In this document: piece after piece, positions 7,871 through 16,193 of the stretch
Position numbering within the stretch: the stretch's first letter is position 1
Layout of the letters: each line of letters opens with the position of its first letter
Assembly (NCBI RefSeq): GCF_042678945.1
Contig: NZ_JBHTLM010000016.1
Coordinates: 49,143 to 113,142 of the forward strand
Origin: Fontibacillus puldeungensis
Lineage (GTDB): Bacteria > Bacillota > Bacilli > Paenibacillales > Paenibacillaceae
DNA length: 64,000 bases
Reading direction: 5' to 3'
The notes under the pieces: generated by a model
What the model was told of the DNA's origin: nothing
Database searches by the model: none
The model's input: only the letters and a program-made list of their open reading frames with translations
Program-made: the position numbers and the translations under genes

Positions 7871-8869
7871 ATGACGAATAAAAGGGTTACCTTAGTTCAA
7901 GTCGCCAAAGACGCGGGCGTATCGCCCGCGACGGTCTCCCATTTCCTGAACGGCAACTTTCAAAAAATGGGCGTGGAGACGAAAGAAAAAATCAGTCTCT
8001 CGATCGAGAAATTAGGCTACCAAGTGAACCCAGTCGCCAAAAGCCTTATTACCGGCAGAATGCATACGATTGGGCTTGTTTTATCCGATAGCGTCTATGA
8101 CGGAGACGGTTACTTTGAGGACTTATACTTTCTCCATTTTGCCAAAGTCATCAAGCAGCAGTTAAAGGCCTTGGGATACAAAATCATCCTGCTGGACTTT
8201 GAAGAAATCTTCATGAACATCCAGATGGTCGACGGGATCATCGTCAAGGCAACAATGGAAACGGAAAAATTCATGCCGAAATTGATGAATCTCAATGTAC
8301 CGGTCATTACGGTAGGTCGCCACAATTTATCCTACGGAGCGCACGTGCTGCGCGTCAATGACTATCAGAGCGGCCAAACCGGGGTGAACCACTTGTTATC
8401 TCGCGGCTATGACAATTTGATCATTTTGACGTATCCGCACGGGCACGTCCCCGGATTTGACGACCGGCTGAACGGAGCCAGCGAAGCCCTACAGCAACAT
8501 GGCAAGCTGACGACGGTCATGACGGGGGACATGACGGAGAAATTCGGTTACGATACCGTGGTTAACCTAGACCGAAACAACCAACTGCCCCAAGCGTTGT
8601 TTTGTTTAAACGACATCTCCGCCATCGGGGCTTTAAAGGCTTGCAAAGATTTGAACTTGGCCGTTCCGGAACAACTCGCCGTTTTGGGCATCGACGATAT
8701 GCCAACCGTCTCGGAGCTGCTGAGCTTATCGACCATTCGCCACCCTATCAACGAATTGGCCGATGCCGCGTCCAAACTGATGATCGAGTCCATCGAGTCC
8801 GACGGGAAGCCGATCGCGCCGGTCGAAGAAGTATTTTCGACGGAATTGATGGTTCGGCGCACCAGTTGA
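7871..8869 (+). CDS. LacI-family regulator of the GH32/GH172 operon
   Basis: A 332-residue repressor with an N-terminal LacI helix-turn-helix (VTLVQVAKDAGVSPATVSHFLNG is the recognition region, followed by a hinge helix) and a periplasmic-binding-protein-like effector domain. The ATG at 7871 is preferred over an in-frame TTG at 7865 because AGAGG is better spaced. As last gene of the operon it would be autoregulated. Its most likely targets are the two GTAAAACGTTTTAC-type palindromes at 1877 and 1989. The effector is unknown; an imported fructoside or a phosphorylated product is plausible. Confidence 0.88.
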   Translation: MTNKRVTLVQVAKDAGVSPATVSHFLNGNFQKMGVETKEKISLSIEKLGYQVNPVAKSLITGRMHTIGLVLSDSVYDGDGYFEDLYFLHFAKVIKQQLKALGYKIILLDFEEIFMNIQMVDGIIVKATMETEKFMPKLMNLNVPVITVGRHNLSYGAHVLRVNDYQSGQTGVNHLLSRGYDNLIILTYPHGHVPGFDDRLNGASEALQQHGKLTTVMTGDMTEKFGYDTVVNLDRNNQLPQALFCLNDISAIGALKACKDLNLAVPEQLAVLGIDDMPTVSELLSLSTIRHPINELADAASKLMIESIESDGKPIAPVEEVFSTELMVRRTS

Positions 8870-8900
8870 TATACGAACGTATTTCGGGCAGACTATACAA

Positions 8901-8942
8901 AAGATCGAGCAAGGATTCATACATCCCCTGCTCGATCTTTTT
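8901..8942. terminator. Bidirectional terminator between convergent operons
   Basis: AAGATCGAGCA pairs with TGCTCGATCTT across a 17-base loop, followed by TTTTT on the plus strand. It separates the rightward LacI gene from the leftward GH32-like gene ending at 8946 and probably ends both operons. Confidence 0.8.
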
Positions 8943-8945
8943 GCC

Positions 8946-10373
8946 TTATCCTCTGGCCTCAATTCGCACATTGCAAAACTCAGCATGGCCTTGACTGACA
9001 AACATGCCAAGCTTCCCTCGCGGGATATCATACATTCTGGCGCTCATCGCTATGTTCGCATCCACGTAAATTTCGCAAATTGATCCATCTATAAACACTT
9101 TGATTTCGTAAGGACGATCGGGAATCAGCTCAATCGGACGTTCCAGCTCTACCTCATATGGGAACGTCTTCCCGCCCTCTTCCGATTGCATGATCTTCCC
9201 GCGGAAAGTAAGTCGATTCCGCTGTGGCTCCAGGGTAACGTAATAGGCCTCATCCAACGTGTCTTCAGTTCGGAGCATCAACCCAACCCCTTGAGTCTGC
9301 CCGGAGAAGAAGGAGACGCTGGCTGAAATCTTGCATTGCTCAGGCAGTTCTTCCCGGCTCGTGCAGCCAGCAAAGCCATATGGCGAGGCGCACGAGAGAG
9401 AATGATCCGCAATTCTCCACTCTCCCGCAATCCCTTGGTATTGTATGGGTAGCGGCTGCGAAAATGCCGCATCCACCGTATCCGGCACTTTTACACCAAG
9501 CGTACCGTCAGGACGCTGAACGATTTCATGGACGATCAGATTCCCGCCCCAATCCCAGGTATGGTAGTCCTGGCCGCAGGATTTCGGCGGGTTCCAACCG
9601 AATAAATCGTCGTTTTTCGTAGGATTCCACCCGAACAAATAGCGTTTTTGCCCGTCCGACACGGATTTGGCCGCATAGAAAGCCCGGCCGTCGAAGGTAT
9701 CCTCCCCGGGAGTCAGCCACGGGCCCTCAAGGGAACGGCTCATCCGGTAGAAGGTCGCAAACCGTCCCGTATAAGACGAATAGATCAAGTACCACCAATC
9801 CCCGATCCGGAATAAATCAGGACATTCATGGGCCCCTACGTGCAAATTCGGCGCATATAGAGGCTCGCGGTACTCCCAAGTTTTTAGATCCTTGGATGAT
9901 AACAGCGCAGTACACCCTTTTCGGTTTGTTGGGCCTTTCGCCATCGCCGCAAGCAGCATCCAGTATTGGCCCTCCTCTTCATTCCAGAACACAAACGGAT
10001 CGCGCCAATCCGACAGTTCATAGATGCGGTCATCCGCGGCAAATGTATGCTCCGGAATGGGTTCCCAGGTCTTCAAGTCGCTGCTGACCGCATGGCAGAC
10101 CAGCTGCTTGCCCGGAGGAAATATGCAGTAGAACATATGGTGGATCCCGTCCACTTTCAAAATATGGCCAGTGCCGCCTTCGATTTTACAGGCTCCTTCT
10201 GCCCGATAATTCACGAAATCCTTCGTTCCGACCAAATACCAGCCATGGTCCAGCCCCTCCCGGTAGTTCTCCCGCCAACCGTGCAAGTAAAATAACTTGA
10301 ATTCCCCGTCCTCATAATAGGGTATAACGTCCCCGACCCAAGCGTTCTCCGGCCGATAGAAAAATTCTCTCAT
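8946..10373 (-). CDS. Compact GH32-like fructosidase (paralogue B)
   Basis: A 475-residue cytosolic paralogue of the enzyme at 2020-3483 with the same reduced N-terminal motif WVGDVIPYY (Asp15), the RDP motif (Asp125) and ECPDLF (Glu183). There is no signal peptide. AAGGGGG precedes the ATG, and only 52 bases separate it from the large surface GH32 gene upstream, so it is probably the last gene of that operon. An 11-residue tandem duplication, LFGWNPTKNDD followed by LFGWNPPKSC, lies near residues 240-262 and is absent from paralogue A; it would lengthen a propeller loop. Substrate specificity is unknown. Confidence 0.8.
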   Translation of the reverse strand: MREFFYRPENAWVGDVIPYYEDGEFKLFYLHGWRENYREGLDHGWYLVGTKDFVNYRAEGACKIEGGTGHILKVDGIHHMFYCIFPPGKQLVCHAVSSDLKTWEPIPEHTFAADDRIYELSDWRDPFVFWNEEEGQYWMLLAAMAKGPTNRKGCTALLSSKDLKTWEYREPLYAPNLHVGAHECPDLFRIGDWWYLIYSSYTGRFATFYRMSRSLEGPWLTPGEDTFDGRAFYAAKSVSDGQKRYLFGWNPTKNDDLFGWNPPKSCGQDYHTWDWGGNLIVHEIVQRPDGTLGVKVPDTVDAAFSQPLPIQYQGIAGEWRIADHSLSCASPYGFAGCTSREELPEQCKISASVSFFSGQTQGVGLMLRTEDTLDEAYYVTLEPQRNRLTFRGKIMQSEEGGKTFPYEVELERPIELIPDRPYEIKVFIDGSICEIYVDANIAMSARMYDIPRGKLGMFVSQGHAEFCNVRIEARG

Positions 10374-10425
10374 CCGATGATTTCCCCCTTAAGATTTAAG
10401 TGGCATATACGTTCTCCCAGACCAT

Positions 10426-13400
10426 CTATTTATTAATCTTATCCAATATCTGCGAGATGGTCTGCACACTTTCCGCACGGTTCATTTTTTCATGCGGCAT
10501 GAATAATTGGTTGCCACGGCCATTGATTAAGCCTAACGCTTGCAAAGAAGAAACTGCTTTTTTGGCCCAACCGCTAATGGTATCCGCATCATTAAAATCA
10601 ATTATTTCATTTGCTTCAATGCTTTGTCCTGTTTGGTATTGATATACATTGCGAATCATAACCGCCATTTCTTCCCGAGACAAGGTTTCCTCTGGTGCAA
10701 AAGTATCCGTGCTTTTTCCGGTAACGACTCCCGCCTCAACTGCAGCCGCAATGGAAGGAGCGTACCACTTCGTGGAATCAATATCCTTGAATGCGGTCTG
10801 CTGTGAGGATTGCATGCCGAAGGCCCGTGTAATCATTGCGGTAAATTCGGCACGGGTCACATTTTGCTTCGGTGCGAATGTCATATCGCTTACACCGTTA
10901 ACCATCTGTTTGGCAGCCATTTTCTTAATCACATCATGCGCCCAATACGATGCTTTAACATCCTCAAACGATTTGTCATAGTTGAGAACAGCGCATTTGC
11001 TGAAATGGTTCACTGCTACAGTCAACTTATCACTTGAAAATGCTCCGCCCGCATACTCCAGGCTGACGTCATCGTAGATGAAATAGGCACCTACCAGATC
11101 TTGGCTAATACCCTCCCTTGCATTCAGTCTTAAAGTGACCGGATGGGAGAACTTCTTAAGCTGCAGAGTTGTTCCATCGCCCTTCACAATAGACAATTTG
11201 AAGTCATAGACCCCGCCTGCAGCCGATATGTCGGCTTTATACTTGCGCTCGACACGTGTAAGGAGTTCTTTGATTTGATCTGAAGTGAACACCCCCATTT
11301 CAAAAGAAATCTGCGCCTGTTCAAGTTCATCGCTCGTAACCAGGTCCAGCAACTCCTTCAGTACCTCGGCGGGAACTTCAATCTCTGCGTCCTTGTTATT
11401 AATCTTCAAAGCGTTCTTGCCATCGTTTGCCGCCATTTCGGCAGGGAACAGCAATTGCCGTTCCCCTTCAGCCATTTCGAATGACAAGCTGCTCTGAATG
11501 TTCTGCTTGCTTGGGGTAACCGAAGTGCTCCTGGGGGTATTGGAAGTGACGGAGTCAGTTGGAACGTTCCCCTTCTTTACCTGTACCGGCACGTTAAAAT
11601 CATCGACGTTAAGATGTCCGAAACCGCCTGTGGCCTTGTCAACCACCTTAATGAAAAGCTCCTCGCCGATATAATCCGAAGCATCCCAAATTTTCCGCTG
11701 ATATTCCTCATAATTGGTCGCCGTCTCTTTAAACAATTCTTTGCCGTCCGATGCCCGGACCAAAGCAACATACAAGCGGTCTATATCCCGGCCGCCGCTG
11801 ATCAGAAAGTCGATCTTGCCGTTCCCCCCGAGGACGAAATTTTGCGACCTCAGCGTTCCCGTTAAGCTGTCGCCCCCGGCTTGCTCGTTAAAGCCCCACA
11901 AATGATAACCGCCCGGAATATTTTGCGACGGGTTAAAGTAAATGTTATCCCAGAAGAACTGGGTATCGGTCACATGGACGTCCTGGAAGGCGTCTCCCTC
12001 CGTTATCCAGCCCGTTAAGTCGCCTGTAGCAAAATCATGATTAGGCAGATCTGTAATATCGGTATACACTGAGTTATCCCAATTCTCAGGCACATCGACC
12101 GGAGCAGCAGGTTCACCCGTTAAAGCATTCATCTCCCATACTTCCATCGATTTGACTGTGATATCCTTGTCGGCCCAAACCTGCAAGCCCAAGGAGTCAA
12201 ATCTGCCTACGTAAACTCGGGTTGTCAGCTTTTTCTTGTAATTGGCAAAAGCTTCAATGACCGAGCGATCGAGGAAAATATGGAGTTTCAGGTTCTCTCC
12301 GTTCAGATCAACGTATCCGCCTTGAATGCCGTCCACGCGCACATCCGGGTCGATACTGCTCTTGGTGCGATCCACATTGAAAGTTCCGTTTGTCTTGTCA
12401 TAGTAAATCAGCGTTTCTTCCTGGCCATTGTCGGAGCGCCGTACCTTGATTCCAAATTTCTGAGCCTCACGGGGATCTATTTCCATCACAATCTCCAGCA
12501 TGTCGCCTTTCACATTCTGGATCAATTGATTTGCGTCTTCCATATTTTTCTCCGAAAAATCAACCAATTTATTTCCTCGCAGACTCTGCAATTCTTGAAT
12601 CGGCTCAATATGCAATCGATCATCCTCATCCAGGCTCAAGGAAACCGGCAATGCCAAATTATGAGCCCATCCGGATTGATATTCTGCTTGCGGTGTTCTT
12701 ACATTTTGCACCATGGAGAATACGACCGTTCTTCCGTCAGGCGTGACCAGACCGCTCTCTGCGGTTAAGTAACCATCGCCTAGATCCATTTTGGAGGGAG
12801 CCTCCTGATCGGGGATAAACTTGAAATTCTCCCGATCCCAGGTCCCAATCCAATAAAAAACCTCAACATCTCTTTGCACATCGTTCGCCGGCGGTACATG
12901 CTCCGGTTTTTCATGCGGATTAATCAGGAATATATGTTTTTGTTGGCCCTTACTATCCTTGCCTAACGGCAATAATACCGGCAGTTCCCAGACCGTGCCC
13001 AACTCCGGATAGAGTGTTCTGTTACTAACGTATAAAGGCCCCTTATACTCCCAGTTGTACATATCGTCGGATACATACACTAATGCCGTGCCGCTGCTGA
13101 AGTCCTTAAGGCCGGAAGTCACTAATTGATACCACTTATCCGTCTCTTCGTCGTACCAAACGAACGGATCGCGAAACTCGTTATGAATACCGATCCCCTT
13201 CTGTTCCGTTACCGGTTCGGGGTATTTCACCCATTGCTCCAAATCGGGATCGGACAAATCGGCTGGGGTTGCAATTGATGTTCGTTGGTTCGGCGACTTG
13301 GAGTCGTTGCCGGCGGTATAGAACAGTACGGGATTGCCGTTTCGATCATACGCCGCGCTACCTGACCACACGCCGTCCGGGTCAAGAGTGCCCGCTTCGG

Positions 13401-16038
13401 GCGCAAGGGCCGGCCTTACATTTTCCCAGTGCACCATATCGTCGCTTATCCAATGCCCCCAATGGATTTGATGCCAGTATGGCCCCTGCGGGTTATGCTG
13501 ATAAAACAAATGGTATTTGCCGTTATAATAAATGGGCGCATGCGCTTCATTCATCCAGTTTTGCGGAGGCATTGCATGATACTGGGGACGGTGCTGATCT
13601 CCGTCAAACACGCTTGGGTCCTCATCAATGTCCCCATTCGGAATTTCCGGAACCAAACCGCCATGGAGCGCCTTCACGCTCTCATACTCAGCGAGTACCT
13701 CTTCGGTCGTAAGGACTTTGTTGTGCAGTTTCACTTCATCGATAAGACCGCTGAACATATTGTAGGAAAACAGCCCTGCCAATTCGACCGGTTTATTGTT
13801 TTTTCCGATGATCAGGCTTTCCGTGGATGGTGTGATTGGGACGTTAACGGGGGTTGCTTGGGAAGCCACTTCCTCTCCGTTTAGATATAACCTGATCATT
13901 CCATCTTTTTTGTCGAAAGTAGCGGCAACATAATTCCACTTGTATTTTTCCAATGGGTGGTCCTTTACCCATACCTGAATCCACTGCCCGCCAATCCCGG
14001 CCTGCATCGACCATGTACCGTGCCGGTACATTCCAAGAGCAAAACCTTCCGCTTTATCCTGATCGGATTGATTCACAATGGCGGACAGTTTGTTTCCGTC
14101 TCCCCATTCATAGCTGCGAGGAGCGACCCAGGCTTCGATGGTTAACGCATCGTTTACAGGCACGGTATCCTTGGCATTGACCTCAATATAGTTCGAATAT
14201 CCATCGAACAATAAGGCCCCGCCCTTCACCCCGCGGGGAGTCCATCTCGGATCCTTGGAGTCCATATATCTGGCGTTGTTAAATACATAGTTCACATCAT
14301 GCTCAAGCTTACGTACTCCATCCAACGTTTTCTTTCCTGCGCCTTCATTAAGATCCAAGTAAAATATAGTACCCGTACCACGTACTTGGAAATCGTCAAC
14401 GGCAATGCCGGCTTGATCAGACCGGTCAACGACCTTTACATAAAGTTCCTTGTTGTAGTACTCCTGCACGTTCCATGTGATTTTCTCATTTGCGCGGACA
14501 TTCCCCGTTTTCTTAAGCAACGTGTTGCTGACGGCATCATAAAGTTCGACATAGGCGTCCTCCGGTTTTGAAATGTCCAAAATCGTAAAGCTAATGGTTC
14601 CGCTTCCCCGGAGCGTGAAAGTATTCGAGGTGATGGAGCCCTGAGCTTCCAGGGCAGATTTTGCATAGAAGTCTCCTTCTTTGCTCGCATGAGCTTCATC
14701 GGTCACTTGAAACGCATTTCCCTCAACCGTCCAGCCATCGAAATTTCCCGTTTCAAAACCGGCATTCGTGATTTCAGTCGGGATCATGTTATCCGCCATA
14801 ACCCCTTCTTCCGGAACGATTTCATGGAAGGTACGGAAGGCATCCGCAAAAATCAGGCCCCAATCCGAGGTTGCATGATCGACGATCTCAAGATACAATT
14901 TCTTGCCGATATGCTTGGAAAGATCGGCTTTATACTGGACCATATTGGCGAGTCTCATACCTTGCGCGGGATCCGGGAACCCGGACTCGTTAAATTCGCT
15001 GTTGCCGTAACGGGCAATCATCTTTCCCGTATCTGCTTCGATGACGCTCACATAAACTTGATCCTCATGTTTGCCTCCGCCCAGTCTAAAGGTAATCCAC
15101 CCCGTTCCCCCCAGCTCAAAAGTGCTGGAACGAAGCGTGCCTGTCGCAGATTCGGCATATTTCCACCCATTTAGATGATAAGCGCCTTCCTGGTTATAGG
15201 GGATTTCTTCCGCCCACCAGGTTGTTTCGTCCGAGACGCTATCCGGGCCGAACGCTTCGCCTTCGACAATCGTCCATCCCGTCAAATCTCCGGTTTCAAA
15301 GCCGGGGTTTACAATTTGATGGCGTTGGAAGTCCGGCTTGATATCTTTAGCAACAATGCCCTCAGTTGGCTCGGATTCATGGTACATAAAGAAGGCGTCC
15401 GCAAAAATCAGCCCCCAATCCGCGGTTGCATGATCGACGATTTCCACATACAGCTTCTTGCCCAAATGTTCGGAAAGATCCGCCTTATACTGCTCCATAT
15501 TGGCAAGCCGCATGCCCTGAGCGGGATTTGGGAAGCCAACGTCTGCGAAAGCACTGTTACCGTATCTGGCAATAACTTGACCCGTATCAGCTTCTACGAT
15601 ATTTACATATACTTTGTCAGGATTTTTTGCTCCGCCAAGCTTGAAGCTGATCCAGCCGCTGCCGCCCAGCTCGAAAGTGCTGGAACGAAGCGTGCCTGTC
15701 GCAGATTCAGCATATTTCCACCCATTTAGATGATAAGCGCCTTCCTGGTTATAGGGGATTTCTTCCGCCCACCAGGTTGTTTCGTCCGAGACGCTATCCG
15801 AGCCGAACGCTTCGCCTTCGACAATCGTCCATCCCGTCAAATCTCCGGTTTCAAATCCCGAATTCTCGATTTGATATACTGCATCCGTAACCGTTGTCTT
15901 CACTTCAGCCAAAGACGCGTGCGTTTCCATCCCATCGGAATCGGCCGCGGCCGGAATCACGGGAGCCATAAGCTGAAGAACCAGAGTCCATATAACCGCC
16001 TTGCCAAACGCGTGTCCTCTCATTTTTTCTTTTCTCAT
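10426..16038 (-). CDS. Giant secreted SLH-anchored LamG-GH32 fructanase (paralogue C)
   Basis: An 1870-residue modular surface enzyme. Order by residue: signal peptide (1-32, ending near IPAAADS); two nearly identical beta-sandwich modules (about 57-225 and 243-410); a divergent third module (424-553); a LamG/concanavalin-like domain (557-790); a GH32 propeller plus sandwich (817-1302); a fourth sandwich module (1332-1485); a linker domain (1515-1690); and three SLH repeats (about 1690-1860) that bind secondary cell-wall polymer. GH32 key positions are Glu831 (in WMNEAHAP, where most families have Asp), Asp957 (RDP) and Glu1018 (WELP). Glu at the nucleophile site is known in fungal endo-inulinases, so an endo-acting fructanase is plausible. 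The start at 16038 has AAGGAGG. Inulin and levan cannot be told apart here. Confidence 0.85.
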   Translation of the reverse strand: MRKEKMRGHAFGKAVIWTLVLQLMAPVIPAAADSDGMETHASLAEVKTTVTDAVYQIENSGFETGDLTGWTIVEGEAFGSDSVSDETTWWAEEIPYNQEGAYHLNGWKYAESATGTLRSSTFELGGSGWISFKLGGAKNPDKVYVNIVEADTGQVIARYGNSAFADVGFPNPAQGMRLANMEQYKADLSEHLGKKLYVEIVDHATADWGLIFADAFFMYHESEPTEGIVAKDIKPDFQRHQIVNPGFETGDLTGWTIVEGEAFGPDSVSDETTWWAEEIPYNQEGAYHLNGWKYAESATGTLRSSTFELGGTGWITFRLGGGKHEDQVYVSVIEADTGKMIARYGNSEFNESGFPDPAQGMRLANMVQYKADLSKHIGKKLYLEIVDHATSDWGLIFADAFRTFHEIVPEEGVMADNMIPTEITNAGFETGNFDGWTVEGNAFQVTDEAHASKEGDFYAKSALEAQGSITSNTFTLRGSGTISFTILDISKPEDAYVELYDAVSNTLLKKTGNVRANEKITWNVQEYYNKELYVKVVDRSDQAGIAVDDFQVRGTGTIFYLDLNEGAGKKTLDGVRKLEHDVNYVFNNARYMDSKDPRWTPRGVKGGALLFDGYSNYIEVNAKDTVPVNDALTIEAWVAPRSYEWGDGNKLSAIVNQSDQDKAEGFALGMYRHGTWSMQAGIGGQWIQVWVKDHPLEKYKWNYVAATFDKKDGMIRLYLNGEEVASQATPVNVPITPSTESLIIGKNNKPVELAGLFSYNMFSGLIDEVKLHNKVLTTEEVLAEYESVKALHGGLVPEIPNGDIDEDPSVFDGDQHRPQYHAMPPQNWMNEAHAPIYYNGKYHLFYQHNPQGPYWHQIHWGHWISDDMVHWENVRPALAPEAGTLDPDGVWSGSAAYDRNGNPVLFYTAGNDSKSPNQRTSIATPADLSDPDLEQWVKYPEPVTEQKGIGIHNEFRDPFVWYDEETDKWYQLVTSGLKDFSSGTALVYVSDDMYNWEYKGPLYVSNRTLYPELGTVWELPVLLPLGKDSKGQQKHIFLINPHEKPEHVPPANDVQRDVEVFYWIGTWDRENFKFIPDQEAPSKMDLGDGYLTAESGLVTPDGRTVVFSMVQNVRTPQAEYQSGWAHNLALPVSLSLDEDDRLHIEPIQELQSLRGNKLVDFSEKNMEDANQLIQNVKGDMLEIVMEIDPREAQKFGIKVRRSDNGQEETLIYYDKTNGTFNVDRTKSSIDPDVRVDGIQGGYVDLNGENLKLHIFLDRSVIEAFANYKKKLTTRVYVGRFDSLGLQVWADKDITVKSMEVWEMNALTGEPAAPVDVPENWDNSVYTDITDLPNHDFATGDLTGWITEGDAFQDVHVTDTQFFWDNIYFNPSQNIPGGYHLWGFNEQAGGDSLTGTLRSQNFVLGGNGKIDFLISGGRDIDRLYVALVRASDGKELFKETATNYEEYQRKIWDASDYIGEELFIKVVDKATGGFGHLNVDDFNVPVQVKKGNVPTDSVTSNTPRSTSVTPSKQNIQSSLSFEMAEGERQLLFPAEMAANDGKNALKINNKDAEIEVPAEVLKELLDLVTSDELEQAQISFEMGVFTSDQIKELLTRVERKYKADISAAGGVYDFKLSIVKGDGTTLQLKKFSHPVTLRLNAREGISQDLVGAYFIYDDVSLEYAGGAFSSDKLTVAVNHFSKCAVLNYDKSFEDVKASYWAHDVIKKMAAKQMVNGVSDMTFAPKQNVTRAEFTAMITRAFGMQSSQQTAFKDIDSTKWYAPSIAAAVEAGVVTGKSTDTFAPEETLSREEMAVMIRNVYQYQTGQSIEANEIIDFNDADTISGWAKKAVSSLQALGLINGRGNQLFMPHEKMNRAESVQTISQILDKINK
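15111..15855 (-). repeat. Intragenic repeat: two modules with a nearly identical 190-bp segment
   Basis: Bases 15111-15300 and 15666-15855, exactly 555 bp apart, differ at only 3 positions by eye. They encode the same first half of modules 1 and 2 of the surface GH32 enzyme. The remainder of each 555-bp unit has diverged clearly, so the identical part looks like recent recombination or gene conversion between the copies. Confidence 0.85.
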
Positions 16039-16143
16039 TAACAATCCTCCTTCGTGATTTCCCACTTCAGAAAAACACCGCTATCTGACTTCGCAATGCT
16101 CCCTCTGTACAAGGATGATAATCATGATGAAAAAAGAAGAAGG

Positions 16144-16157
16144 ATAAAGCGTTTTCA
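16144..16157. promoter_or_regulatory. Possible CcpA cre site upstream of the surface GH32 gene
   Basis: On the minus strand TGAAAACGCTTTAT matches 12 of 14 positions of the cre pattern TGWAANCGNTNWCA. It lies between two GH32 genes of the same orientation, about 110 bp before the start of the large surface enzyme, where catabolite repression would be expected. This is a pattern match only. Confidence 0.4.
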
Positions 16158-16174
16158 CAATGTAAGGTGATAAG

Positions 16175-16190
16175 GAGCGCCTAAGCGCTC
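16175..16190 (-). terminator. Short hairpin after the LamG-GH32 gene
   Basis: GAGCGC and GCGCTC form a 6-bp stem with a 4-base loop just after the stop of the cytosolic GH32 gene. The tail is not a real T-run, so it is at most a weak terminator or an RNA-processing structure. Confidence 0.35.
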
Positions 16191-16193
16191 ACG

